This document shows, piece after piece, positions 16,200 to 24,366 of a stretch of DNA of 64,000 nucleotides; within the stretch, counting starts at the first letter, position 1, and each line of letters starts with the position of its first letter. This DNA comes from Cellulomonas sp. Root930 (GTDB lineage: Bacteria > Actinomycetota > Actinomycetes > Actinomycetales > Cellulomonadaceae). The notes beneath the pieces were generated by a model that worked only from the letters and a program-made list of their open reading frames with translations, was not told the DNA's origin and did no database searches. The stretch covers positions 1,968,310 through 2,032,309 of the forward strand of contig LMJI01000001.1 of the NCBI GenBank assembly GCA_001429255.1, read 5' to 3'. Made by a program: the position numbers and the translations under genes.

Positions 16200-16930
16200 C
16201 CGGCACTCCTGCTCCGGACCGGGCCGGGCGCACCGCCGTGCGGCTGGTGCAGGGCGCCCTGTCGGGCGTCGTGCTCGTCGCAGTGCTGCTCGTCGGCCTC
16301 GCGACCATCGTCGTGCCCGTCCTGCTCGGCGCCACCCCGTACACAGTCCTCACCCGAAGCATGGAGCCGGGGATGCCCCCCGGGACGCTGGTCGTCACCC
16401 GACCCGTCCCTGTCGACACCATCGGCACGGGCGACGTCGTGACCTACCAGCTTCGCTCCGGCGAGCCGACGGTCGTCACGCACCGAGTGATCGGCGTCGG
16501 ATCCAACGCGCTCGGGGAGGCGGTGTTCTCGACGATGGGCGACGCGAACGCGGTGCCCGACGAACCTGTGCGCGAGGTGCAGGTGCGCGGCGTCGTCGTC
16601 TACCAGGTCCCGTACCTCGGCTACGTCAACACCTGGGTCGGCGCCAACCGGCCGGGCTGGCTGCTCAAGTCGGTCGCGGCCGTGCTCATCCTCTACGGGG
16701 TGGTGCTCGTCGCCGCAGGCGTGCGGGACCGTGTCCGGCGCCGGGGGTCCGACGCGGCCGTCCCGGTCGCGCCGCCCGTCGTGGCCGAGGTCCGCTCCGA
16801 CGATCCGGCACCTGCCGTCGCCGGCATCGCCGTCGCCGTCCCGGCTCGCCGGACGAACGTCGTCGTCGCTCTCGTCGTCCTCACCGGTGCCGTGGTCGGC
16901 GTCGCGCTCCTGGCCAGGCGAGACCGATGA
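16196..16930 (+). CDS. SipW-like (ER-type) signal peptidase I
   Basis: This 244-residue membrane peptidase probably removes the alternate signal peptides of the three upstream proteins. It has an N-terminal helix (about 20-44), the catalytic serine in LTRSMEPGMPPG (Ser55), a histidine in VVTHRVIG (His96) where bacterial-type enzymes have lysine, and the GDANAVPDEPV motif. Two further C-terminal helices (about 162-178 and 219-238) follow. Ser-His catalysis is the archaeal/eukaryotic pattern also found in Bacillus SipW. Coupled by ATGA overlaps to genes on both sides. Confidence 0.9.
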   Translation: MTGTPAPDRAGRTAVRLVQGALSGVVLVAVLLVGLATIVVPVLLGATPYTVLTRSMEPGMPPGTLVVTRPVPVDTIGTGDVVTYQLRSGEPTVVTHRVIGVGSNALGEAVFSTMGDANAVPDEPVREVQVRGVVVYQVPYLGYVNTWVGANRPGWLLKSVAAVLILYGVVLVAAGVRDRVRRRGSDAAVPVAPPVVAEVRSDDPAPAVAGIAVAVPARRTNVVVALVVLTGAVVGVALLARRDR

Positions 16931-17607
16931 GGCGCACGCGGGGCGCGTGGTGGGCGGGCGTCGTGCTGGTCGCCGGTGGTCTGGTCGTCGCTCCGGCCGG
17001 TCCCGCGCTCGCGGTGGACCGGCTCGAGCTGTCGCTCGACGGGACGTCCTGGTCGGCCGCGCTCCCCGGCATGCTCTTCTCCTCGCCGGCGGCGGTCGTG
17101 CCCGGGGACGTCATCTCCTCCGCACTCTGGGTCCGCAACAGCTCGGGCGACCCGGCGCGGGTGGACCTCGACGTCGCCGACGACCTGGGCGTGACCCCGG
17201 GGACCTTCGCCGGGGACCTCTCGCTGAGCATCGACGGCACGCCCGTGCCCGGCGGCACCAGCTGGCACGGACCCGAGCTCGCGCCCGGCGCCTCGGCACG
17301 GATCCCGCTCGTGGTCACGTTCGCGGCGTCGTCCTCGCTGTCCAGCAGCGTCCGCGTGGCGGCCGTCCTGGAGTCGGTCACGCTGGTGCAGACCGGCGCC
17401 GGCCCCGCGGTGGTCCCGACGCCGACCGCCACGCCCACCTCCCCGGCCGGCATATCCCAGGCTGCCCGTCCGCCGTCGGGCGGCACCGGCGGGCTCGCGC
17501 ACACGGGCGCCGACGTCGCAGGCGTTCTCGGGGTGTCGTTCGCGGCGCTCGGTCTGGGTGTCCTCCTCCTCGCGGCCCGTCGCCGCTCCCGTCGCGCGGA
17601 CGCCTGA
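16927..17607 (+). CDS. Surface protein with LAHTG cell-wall sorting signal
   Basis: The 226-residue protein has a signal peptide (cleavage near PALA-VDR, about residue 29) and an ectodomain with PGDVISSALWVRNSS, a beta-sandwich pattern seen in surface adhesion proteins. A Pro/Thr-rich linker leads to a sorting signal: LAHTG, a hydrophobic segment and RRRSRR at the end. LAxTG is the motif used by class E sortases in high-GC Gram-positive bacteria. It closes the alternate-signal operon and may anchor its fibres to the wall (inference). No sortase gene is in this window. Confidence 0.82.
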   Translation: MRRTRGAWWAGVVLVAGGLVVAPAGPALAVDRLELSLDGTSWSAALPGMLFSSPAAVVPGDVISSALWVRNSSGDPARVDLDVADDLGVTPGTFAGDLSLSIDGTPVPGGTSWHGPELAPGASARIPLVVTFAASSSLSSSVRVAAVLESVTLVQTGAGPAVVPTPTATPTSPAGISQAARPPSGGTGGLAHTGADVAGVLGVSFAALGLGVLLLAARRRSRRADA

Positions 17608-17764
17608 CCCGTCGTCGTCGTCGTCTGTACGGCCCCGCCCCGGCGGGTGAACAATGTGCCTCGCGGCGGCACGTCTGCGCCCGCTCGCCGGGGTTTCCCG
17701 GGCGGTCGACCGGCACTTCACGGCATGTTCCTCACCCCCTTCCGTGAAGTAAGGAAAGCCTTCG
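17608..17764. other. Intergenic region with an inverted repeat before menJ
   Basis: The stretch contains a run of GTC triplets near 17613-17626 and a perfect 9-base inverted repeat ACTTCACGG (17715-17723) / CCGTGAAGT (17742-17750) with an 18-base spacer. It also has AAGG-AAAG-CCTT at 17751-17762. The repeat could end the upstream operon or bind a regulator of menJ. No open frame of interest is seen. Confidence 0.4.
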
Positions 17765-17793
17765 CAGACAGCCCTCGGGGCGCTGGTTACACT
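17765..17793 (+). promoter_or_regulatory. Promoter of the menJ-nuo operon
   Basis: CAGACA (17765-17770) and TACACT (17788-17793) are separated by 17 bases, a good vegetative promoter layout. Transcription would begin near 17800, about 36 bases before the chosen menJ start. Confidence 0.55.
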
Positions 17794-17805
17794 CGCCGGA
17801 GCAGT

Positions 17806-17823
17806 GCGTGAACAACGTCACAA
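17806..17823. promoter_or_regulatory. Rex-like redox operator
   Basis: Read on the minus strand the site is TTGTGACGTTGTTCACGC. It matches the Rex operator pattern TGTGAACNNNTTCACA at 10 of 13 defined positions with correct spacing of the GTGA and TTCAC halves. It lies just downstream of the expected start of transcription, where a bound repressor would block the menJ-nuo operon. Rex senses NADH/NAD+ and controls nuo genes in Streptomyces. Confidence 0.5.
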
Positions 17824-17835
17824 GTGGGGTCTCCA

Positions 17836-19101
17836 GTGGTGGATGCAGCGATGGATGACGCGGACGTCATCGTCGTCGGCGCGGGCCCAGCGGGGTCCGC
17901 TGCCGCGTTCCACTGCGCCTCCGCGGGCCTGGACGTGCTGCTCCTGGAGAAGTCGGAGTTCCCCCGGGACAAGGTGTGCGGGGACGGGCTGACGCCGCGC
18001 GCGGTCGCCGAGCTGGTGCGGATGGGGCTGCCCATCCGGGAGCAGGACGGCTGGATCCGCAACGTGGGGCTGCGTGTGATCGGCGGCGGCCACCGCCTCG
18101 AGCTGGCGTGGCCGGAGCTGTCCAGCTACCCCTCGTACGGGCTCGCGAAGTCCCGGATGTCGCTGGACCACACGCTGGCCGACCACGCGCGGACCGCGGG
18201 CGCCAAGCTGCAGGAGCGCACCACCGTCACCGGACCGGTGCGCGACGAGCGCTCGGGCCGCGTGGTCGGGGTGCACGCCAAGGTCGACGGCGAGACGGTC
18301 ACGTACCGGGCGCCGGTCGTCATCGCCGCCGACGGGGTCTCCGCCCGGCTGGCCACGGGGATGGGCCTGGAGAAGCGCATGGACCGCCCGATGGGTGTCG
18401 CGGTCCGCACCTACTTCCAGACACCGCGGCACGACGACCCGTGGATGGAGAGCCACCTCGAGCTCCGCGACGACGACGGCAACCTCATGCCCGGGTACGG
18501 GTGGATCTTCTCGCTCGGCGACGGCACCGCGAACGTCGGGCTCGGCTCGGTGGCCTCGACGGCGGCGCCGACGAAGGTCGACTACAAGAAGCTGTTCGCC
18601 ACCTGGATGCGGCACGTGCCCGCCGAGTGGGAGTTCACGCCCGACAACCAGGTCGGTCCCGTCAAGGGCGCGGCCCTGCCCATGGGGTTCAACCGGGGAC
18701 CGCTGTACGGCAACGGTCTCCTGCTGGCGGGCGACTCCGCCGGGATGATCAGCCCGTTCAACGGCGAGGGCATCGCGTACGGCCTGCAGGCCGGCCGGGT
18801 CGCGGCCGACGCCATCTCCCAGGGGCTCGCGCGCGGGACCGCCGCAGGTCGCGAGCGCGCGTTCGCCACGTACCAGGGCAGGATGAAGGACGACCTCGGC
18901 GGCTACTACACGCTCGGCCGGGTGTTCGTGCGGCTGATCGAGCACCCCGAGGTCATGCGGGTGTGCACGCGGTACGGTCTGCCGCGGCCGCTCATCATGA
19001 AGTTCGTGCTCAAGCTCCTGTCCGACTGCTACGAGCCCAAGGGCGGTGACCTGGTGGACCGGGTGATCGCCGGCCTGGCGCGGATCGCCCCGGCCGCATG
19101 A
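17836..19101 (+). CDS. menJ: Geranylgeranyl reductase family FAD enzyme, probable menaquinone reductase
   Basis: The 421-residue flavoprotein has the FAD motif VIVVGAGPAGSAAAFHC at the N-terminus, the family motif DKVCGDGLTPRAV and the C-terminal FAD loop GDSAGMISPFNGEGIAYGLQ. The family saturates double bonds in isoprenoid chains. Next to menG, nuo and a polyprenyl synthase, reduction of the menaquinone side chain (MenJ) is the likely role. Starts at 17824, 17836, 17839 and 17851 are possible; 17836 follows a GGGG six bases upstream. A promoter and Rex-like site precede it. Confidence 0.87.
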   Translation: MVDAAMDDADVIVVGAGPAGSAAAFHCASAGLDVLLLEKSEFPRDKVCGDGLTPRAVAELVRMGLPIREQDGWIRNVGLRVIGGGHRLELAWPELSSYPSYGLAKSRMSLDHTLADHARTAGAKLQERTTVTGPVRDERSGRVVGVHAKVDGETVTYRAPVVIAADGVSARLATGMGLEKRMDRPMGVAVRTYFQTPRHDDPWMESHLELRDDDGNLMPGYGWIFSLGDGTANVGLGSVASTAAPTKVDYKKLFATWMRHVPAEWEFTPDNQVGPVKGAALPMGFNRGPLYGNGLLLAGDSAGMISPFNGEGIAYGLQAGRVAADAISQGLARGTAAGRERAFATYQGRMKDDLGGYYTLGRVFVRLIEHPEVMRVCTRYGLPRPLIMKFVLKLLSDCYEPKGGDLVDRVIAGLARIAPAA

Positions 19102-19135
19102 GGCCGCCGACCACAACGAAGTGGAGTGACGCACG

Positions 19136-19498
19136 ATGAACAACCCGTACGTCCCGCTGCTCTTCCTCATGGGCATCGCCGCCGTGCTCGCCCTCGGTGG
19201 CGTCGGCGCGAGCGTGATCCTCGGCCCCAAGCGGTACAACCGCGCCAAGCTCGAGGCGTACGAGTGCGGCATCGAGCCCACCCCGCACGCCATCGGCGGC
19301 GGCCGCTTCCCGATCAAGTACTACCTGGTCGCGATGACCTTCATCATCTTCGACATTGAGGTGGTCTTCCTCTACCCGTGGGCTGTGAGCTTCGCGGACC
19401 TGGCCCTGTTCGGGCTGGTCGCGATGATCGGTTTCCTCGTGCTCATCACGGTCCCGTTCGTCTACGAGTGGAAGCGCGGCGGGTTCGAGTGGGACTGA
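19136..19498 (+). CDS. nuoA: NADH-quinone oxidoreductase subunit A
   Basis: The 120-residue membrane subunit has three helices and the conserved loop LEAYECGIEP (about residues 38-47), followed by FPIKYYLVAMTFIIFDIEVVFLYPW (in parts), which is diagnostic for NuoA. It is part of the proton-pumping membrane arm at the quinone-site end of complex I. First gene of the nuo cluster, 34 bases after menJ, with AAGTGGAG upstream as ribosome-binding site. Confidence 0.97.
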   Translation: MNNPYVPLLFLMGIAAVLALGGVGASVILGPKRYNRAKLEAYECGIEPTPHAIGGGRFPIKYYLVAMTFIIFDIEVVFLYPWAVSFADLALFGLVAMIGFLVLITVPFVYEWKRGGFEWD

Positions 19499-19522
19499 CC
19501 GCCTCGTCGAAGGAGTGTTGAG

Positions 19523-20074
19523 ATGGGCATCGAAGAGGCACCCTCGGGGTTCCTGCTGACCACGGTCGAGGACCTGGTCGGCTATTTCCGCAAGGCGTCG
19601 CTCTGGCCGGTCACGTTCGGGCTGGCCTGTTGCGCCATCGAGATGATGGCCGCCGGCGCCAGCCGGTTCGACATCTCGCGCTTCGGCATGGAGGTGTTCC
19701 GCGCGTCCCCGCGCCAGGCGGACCTCATGATCGTCGCCGGCCGCGTGAGCCAGAAGATGGCCCCCGTCGTGCGTCAGGTCTACGACCAGATGTCCGAGCC
19801 CAAGTGGGTGCTCTCCATGGGCGTCTGCGCCAGCTCCGGCGGCATGTTCAACAACTACGCGATCGTGCAGGGCGTCGACCACATCATCCCGGTCGACATC
19901 TACCTGCCCGGCTGCCCCCCGCGGCCCGAGATGCTCATCAACGCGATCCTCGCGCTGCACGAGCAGATCGAGAACGAGCCGCTGGGCGTCAACCGCAAGG
20001 AAGCGGCCGCCGCTGCCGAGGCCGCCGCGCTGGCCGCGACGCCGACGTCGCAGATGACGGGGCTGCTGAAGTGA
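19523..20074 (+). CDS. nuoB: NADH-quinone oxidoreductase subunit B
   Basis: The 183-residue subunit holds cluster N2 next to the quinone site. The four cysteine ligands are visible: [10 protein letters not shown] (Cys36, Cys37), [10 protein letters not shown] and [11 protein letters not shown] charged C-terminal tail ([19 protein letters not shown]) extends beyond the core. GAAGGAGTG precedes the ATG. The stop overlaps the nuoC start (GTGA). Confidence 0.97.
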   Translation: MGIEEAPSGFLLTTVEDLVGYFRKASLWPVTFGLACCAIEMMAAGASRFDISRFGMEVFRASPRQADLMIVAGRVSQKMAPVVRQVYDQMSEPKWVLSMGVCASSGGMFNNYAIVQGVDHIIPVDIYLPGCPPRPEMLINAILALHEQIENEPLGVNRKEAAAAAEAAALAATPTSQMTGLLK

Positions 20075-20856
20075 CGGAGAAGACCGACGCCGCCGACGCC
20101 GCCAAGCCGGGCGACGCGACGACGGGGGCGCAGAAGACCAGCGAGGCGGCGCTCGAGGCCGGGTCGCAGAACGTTCCCACCGAGGGCCGGACGCAGATCG
20201 AGGTCGTCGACGTCCGGCGCGGCATGTTCGGTGCCAGCGGCACGGGTGACACCTCCGGCTACGGCGGGCTGGTCACCGCGATCGCGCTCCCGGGGCCCAG
20301 CGAGCGGCCGTACGGCGGCTGGTTCGACGAGGTCGTGGACATCCTCACCGAGGTGTTGGACGAGTCCGGCACCGGCTTCGCGCACGCCGTCGAGTCCGTC
20401 GTCGTCGACCGCGAGGAGCTCACGCTGCACATCGCGCGCGAGCACGTCGTCGAGGTGGCGCAGGTGCTCCGGGACGACCAGGACCTGCGGTTCGAGCTCA
20501 GCCTGGGCGTCTCGGGCGTGCACTACCCGCACGACGCCGGCCGCGAGCTGCACGCGGTCTACCACCTGGTCTCGGTGACCCACTCGCGCCGCCTGCGGCT
20601 CGAGGTCGCGGTCCCGGACTCGGACCCGCACCTGCCGTCGACCGTGTCGGTGTACCCGGCCAACGACTGGCACGAGCGCGAGACGTACGACTTCTTCGGG
20701 TTGATCTTCGACGGTCACCCGGGTCTGGCCCGCATCGAGATGCCCGACGACTGGCCGGGCCACCCGCAGCGCAAGGACTACCCCCTCGGGGGCATCCCGG
20801 TCGAGTACAAGGGCGCCACCGTGCCGCCCCCGGACCAGCGGAGGTCGTACCGATGA
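20071..20856 (+). CDS. nuoC: NADH-quinone oxidoreductase subunit C
   Basis: The 261-residue hydrophilic subunit has the 30-kDa signature with [18 protein letters not shown] (about residues 195-212) and [15 protein letters not shown] near the end. NuoC supports the quinone-binding end of the peripheral arm. An N-terminal extension of about 45 residues, rich in Ala, Thr and Lys, precedes the conserved domain. The GTG start overlaps the nuoB stop and the stop overlaps nuoD (ATGA). Confidence 0.96.
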   Translation: MTEKTDAADAAKPGDATTGAQKTSEAALEAGSQNVPTEGRTQIEVVDVRRGMFGASGTGDTSGYGGLVTAIALPGPSERPYGGWFDEVVDILTEVLDESGTGFAHAVESVVVDREELTLHIAREHVVEVAQVLRDDQDLRFELSLGVSGVHYPHDAGRELHAVYHLVSVTHSRRLRLEVAVPDSDPHLPSTVSVYPANDWHERETYDFFGLIFDGHPGLARIEMPDDWPGHPQRKDYPLGGIPVEYKGATVPPPDQRRSYR

Positions 20857-22202
20857 CCACCCAGACACCCCGATCCACCGCGCACGTCGTGGACGCCGAC
20901 ACCGAGGGCGTCCCGTCCTTCGAGGCGTCCGGCGGCGACTGGTCCGAGATCGCCGAGGAGGCTGCTCGGCTCGGCGAGGAGCGGATCGTCGTCAACATGG
21001 GCCCGCAGCACCCGTCGACCCACGGCGTGCTCCGGCTCATGCTCGAGATCGACGGCGAGACGGTCACCGAGGCCCGCGCGGGCATCGGCTACCTGCACAC
21101 CGGCATCGAGAAGAACATGGAGTTCCGCACCTGGACCCAGGGCGTGACCTTCTGCACGCGTATGGACTACGTGGCGCCGCTGTTCCAGGAGGCCGCGTAC
21201 TGCCTCGCGGTCGAGAAGCTGCTGGGCATCACCGACGACGTGCCCGAGCGGGCCACCGTCATCCGGGTCCTGATGATGGAGCTCAACCGGATCACCTCGC
21301 ACCTGGTCTGCCTGGCCACGGGCGGCAACGAGCTGGGCGCCACGACGATCATGACCGTGGGCTTTACCGCCCGCGAGGAGATCCTCAAGATCTTCGAGCT
21401 GATCTCCGGCCTGCGCATGAACCACGCGTACATCCGCCCGGGCGGGGTCGCGCAGGACATCCCGCCGGGCGCGATCGACACGATCCGCGAGGCGCTGGTG
21501 CTCGTCCGCGGCTACTTCAAGCAGCTCGAAGACCTCATGATGGCCAACCCGATCCTGCACCTGCGGCTCAAGGACGTCGGCTACCTCGGCCTGTCCGGCT
21601 GCATGGCGCTCGGGATCACCGGGCCGGTGCTCCGATCGGCCGGGCTGCCCTACGACGTGCGCAAGGCCAACCCGTACTGCGGGTACGAGACGTACGACTT
21701 CGACGTCCCCGTGGCGCAGTCGGCGGACTCCTGGGGGCGCCTCGTGCTCCGCGTCGAGGAGTGCTACCAGTCGATGAAGATCGTCGAGCAGACCCTGGAC
21801 CGCCTGCAGAAGATGGGCCCCGGGCCGGTCATGGTCGAGGACAAGAAGATCGCCTGGCCGGCGCAGCTGGCCATCGGGTCGGACGGCATGGGCAACTCCC
21901 TCGACCACATCCGGGAGATCATGGGCACCTCGATGGAGGCCCTGATCCACCACTTCAAGCTGGTCACCGAGGGCTTCCGCGTGCCGGCCGGTCAGGTGTT
22001 CCAGACGGTCGAGCACCCTCGCGGCGAGCTCGGCGTGCACCTGGTGTCCGACGGAGGGACGCGGCCGTACCGCGCGCACTTCCGGGACCCCTCGTTCAAC
22101 AACCTGCAGGCCACGTCGATCATGTGCGAGGGCGGGCAGGTGGCCGACGTCGTCGTCGCCGTCGCGTCCCTCGACCCGGTGCTGGGAGGGGTGGACCGAT
22201 GA
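20853..22202 (+). CDS. nuoD: NADH-quinone oxidoreductase subunit D
   Basis: The 449-residue 49-kDa subunit forms the quinone-binding site with NuoB. Conserved segments include [15 protein letters not shown] with the quinone-site His, [18 protein letters not shown] and the C-terminal region [11 protein letters not shown]. The fold is that of a NiFe-hydrogenase large subunit that has lost its metal ligands. It is coupled on both sides by ATGA overlaps. Confidence 0.97.
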   Translation: MTTQTPRSTAHVVDADTEGVPSFEASGGDWSEIAEEAARLGEERIVVNMGPQHPSTHGVLRLMLEIDGETVTEARAGIGYLHTGIEKNMEFRTWTQGVTFCTRMDYVAPLFQEAAYCLAVEKLLGITDDVPERATVIRVLMMELNRITSHLVCLATGGNELGATTIMTVGFTAREEILKIFELISGLRMNHAYIRPGGVAQDIPPGAIDTIREALVLVRGYFKQLEDLMMANPILHLRLKDVGYLGLSGCMALGITGPVLRSAGLPYDVRKANPYCGYETYDFDVPVAQSADSWGRLVLRVEECYQSMKIVEQTLDRLQKMGPGPVMVEDKKIAWPAQLAIGSDGMGNSLDHIREIMGTSMEALIHHFKLVTEGFRVPAGQVFQTVEHPRGELGVHLVSDGGTRPYRAHFRDPSFNNLQATSIMCEGGQVADVVVAVASLDPVLGGVDR

Positions 22203-23035
22203 GCATCGAGACCAGCCGCGTCCACAAGACGAGCTACGACGCCGAGACGCACGCGCGGCTCACGGCCGACTCCGACGCGATCGTCGCCCGGTACCCGCAG
22301 GCGCGGTCCGCGCTGCTGCCGATGCTGCACCTCGTGCAGTCCGAGGACGGCTACGTCAGCCCCCGGGGCATCGCGTTCTGCGCGGCCCACCTGGGCCTGT
22401 CCACCGCCGAGGTGTCCGCGGTCGCCACGTTCTACACGCAGTACAAGCGGCACCCCAACGGCACGTACACGGTGGGCGTCTGCACCAACACGCTGTGCGC
22501 GATCATGGGCGGCGACGCCATCTGGGAGGACCTCTCGGACCACCTGGGCATCGGGCACGACGAGACCACCGACGACGGGGTCATCACCCTGGAGCGCGTC
22601 GAGTGCAACGCGGCGTGCGACTACGCGCCGGTCGTGATGGTCAACTGGGAGTTCTTCGACAACCAGACCCCGGACACCGCCCGGCAGATCGCCGACGACC
22701 TCACCGCCGGCAAGCCGGTCGTCCCGACACGCGGCGCGGCGAGCGTCTGCTCGTTCAAGGAGATGTCCCGCGTGCTGGCCGGGTTCGGCGACGGGCGTGC
22801 CGACGAGGGCGTCGGGGCCGGCGTGCCGACCCTGCGCGGCGTTGAGCTGGCCCGGGCCGAGCACTGGACGGCTCCCGAGTTCCCGACCGGCACGACGGCG
22901 GCACCCGGCGGCAGCACCGAGCCGAAGGTCGGCGGTGAGCAGTCGAGCGCGCAGCGCCCGGTCACCACCCCGACGGACGTGTCGCCCGCCGCCGAGCAGA
23001 AGAAGCAGTCCTCCGACGACGCGAAGGAGTCGTGA
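22199..23035 (+). CDS. nuoE: NADH-quinone oxidoreductase subunit E
   Basis: The 278-residue subunit has a thioredoxin-like [2Fe-2S] domain with ligands in [12 protein letters not shown] (C-x4-C) and [12 protein letters not shown] (C-x3-C). NuoE with NuoF and NuoG forms the NADH-oxidising module. About 70 residues of Ser/Thr/Pro/Lys-rich tail extend past the usual end. The stop overlaps the nuoF start. Confidence 0.96.
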   Translation: MSIETSRVHKTSYDAETHARLTADSDAIVARYPQARSALLPMLHLVQSEDGYVSPRGIAFCAAHLGLSTAEVSAVATFYTQYKRHPNGTYTVGVCTNTLCAIMGGDAIWEDLSDHLGIGHDETTDDGVITLERVECNAACDYAPVVMVNWEFFDNQTPDTARQIADDLTAGKPVVPTRGAASVCSFKEMSRVLAGFGDGRADEGVGAGVPTLRGVELARAEHWTAPEFPTGTTAAPGGSTEPKVGGEQSSAQRPVTTPTDVSPAAEQKKQSSDDAKES

Positions 23036-24366
23036 TGGCGACGACCCTCACCCCGGTCCTCACGGACACGTGGGACGCCGACCGCTCCTGGACGCTCGCG
23101 TCGTACGAGGACGCCGGCGGCTACCGCGGCCTGCGCAAGGCACTCAGCCTGCCGGCCGCCGACGTCGTCACCATGGTCAAGGACTCCGGCCTGCGCGGGC
23201 GCGGGGGAGCCGGCTTCCCGACGGGCATGAAGTGGGGCTTCCTGCCCGCGCCCGACGGCGGACCCCGCTACCTCGTCGTGAACGCGGACGAGTCCGAGCC
23301 GGGGACCTGCAAGGACATCCCGCTGATGATGGCCAGCCCGCAGCACCTGATCGAGGGCATGATCATCACCAGCTACGCGATCGGCTGCCACCACGCGTTC
23401 CTCTACGTGCGCGGCGAGGTGCTGCACGTCTACCGCCGCCTGCTGAAGTCGATCGAGGAGGCCCGCGCCAAGGGGTACCTCGGCACCGACATCCTCGGCT
23501 CCGGCTTCGACCTGGAGATCACCCTGCACGCCGGTGCCGGCGCGTACATCTGCGGCGAGGAGACGGCGCTGCTCGACTCGCTCGAGGGCCTGCGCGGCCA
23601 GCCACGGCTCAAGCCCCCGTTCCCCGCCGTCGCGGGCCTGTACGCGCGGCCGACCGTGGTGAACAACGTCGAGTCGATCGCGTCGGTGCCGGGCATCGTC
23701 GTGGGCGGGTCGGACTGGTTCAAGTCCATGGGCACCGAGAAGTCCACCGGCCACGGGCTGTTCTCCCTGTCCGGGCACGTCACGCGGCCGGGTCAGTACG
23801 AGGCGCCCCTGGGCATCACGCTGCGCGAGCTGCTGGAGATGGCCGGCGGCATCCGCGAGGGCCACGAGCTGAAGTTCTGGACGCCCGGCGGCTCGTCGAC
23901 CCCGATCTTCACCGCCGAGCACCTCGACGTCCCGCTGGACTACGAGTCGGTCGGCGCGGCGGGCTCGATGCTGGGCACTCGCGCGCTGCAGATCTTCGAC
24001 GAGACCACCTCGGTGGTCCGCGCCGTCACGCGATGGACGGAGTTCTACAAGCACGAGTCGTGCGGCAAGTGCACGCCGTGCCGCGAGGGCACGTACTGGC
24101 TGACGCAGGTGCTGCAGCGGATCGAGGCGGGGCAGGGCACGCTCGCCGACATCGACCTGCTGCTCGACCTGTGCGACAACATCCTCGGCAAGGCGTTCTG
24201 CGCCCTGGGTGACGGCGCCACCAGCCCGATCACCTCGGCGGTGCAGTACTTCCGCGAGGAGTTCGTCGCCGGGACGCACACCCCCGCGGACGTGCTCTTC
24301 CCGCCGGAGAACAGCTCCCTGTTCGTCTACACGCCGAAGCACGAGCTCGCTGGGGTGCACGCATGA
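23035..24366 (+). CDS. nuoF: NADH-quinone oxidoreductase subunit F
   Basis: The 443-residue subunit binds NADH, FMN and cluster N3. It shows the glycine-rich nucleotide motif [18 protein letters not shown], the FMN region [13 protein letters not shown], and the N3 ligands [11 protein letters not shown] plus a later cysteine in [11 protein letters not shown]. The ATG at 23035 lies five bases after AAGGAG; a GTG at 23032 is an alternative. It overlaps nuoG by ATGA. Confidence 0.97.
   Translation: MATTLTPVLTDTWDADRSWTLASYEDAGGYRGLRKALSLPAADVVTMVKDSGLRGRGGAGFPTGMKWGFLPAPDGGPRYLVVNADESEPGTCKDIPLMMASPQHLIEGMIITSYAIGCHHAFLYVRGEVLHVYRRLLKSIEEARAKGYLGTDILGSGFDLEITLHAGAGAYICGEETALLDSLEGLRGQPRLKPPFPAVAGLYARPTVVNNVESIASVPGIVVGGSDWFKSMGTEKSTGHGLFSLSGHVTRPGQYEAPLGITLRELLEMAGGIREGHELKFWTPGGSSTPIFTAEHLDVPLDYESVGAAGSMLGTRALQIFDETTSVVRAVTRWTEFYKHESCGKCTPCREGTYWLTQVLQRIEAGQGTLADIDLLLDLCDNILGKAFCALGDGATSPITSAVQYFREEFVAGTHTPADVLFPPENSSLFVYTPKHELAGVHA

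Noticed and set aside
17608..17640. Run of GTC triplets as a functional microsatellite
   Set aside because: Only about five units, in a GC-rich setting where such runs are common, and outside any gene.
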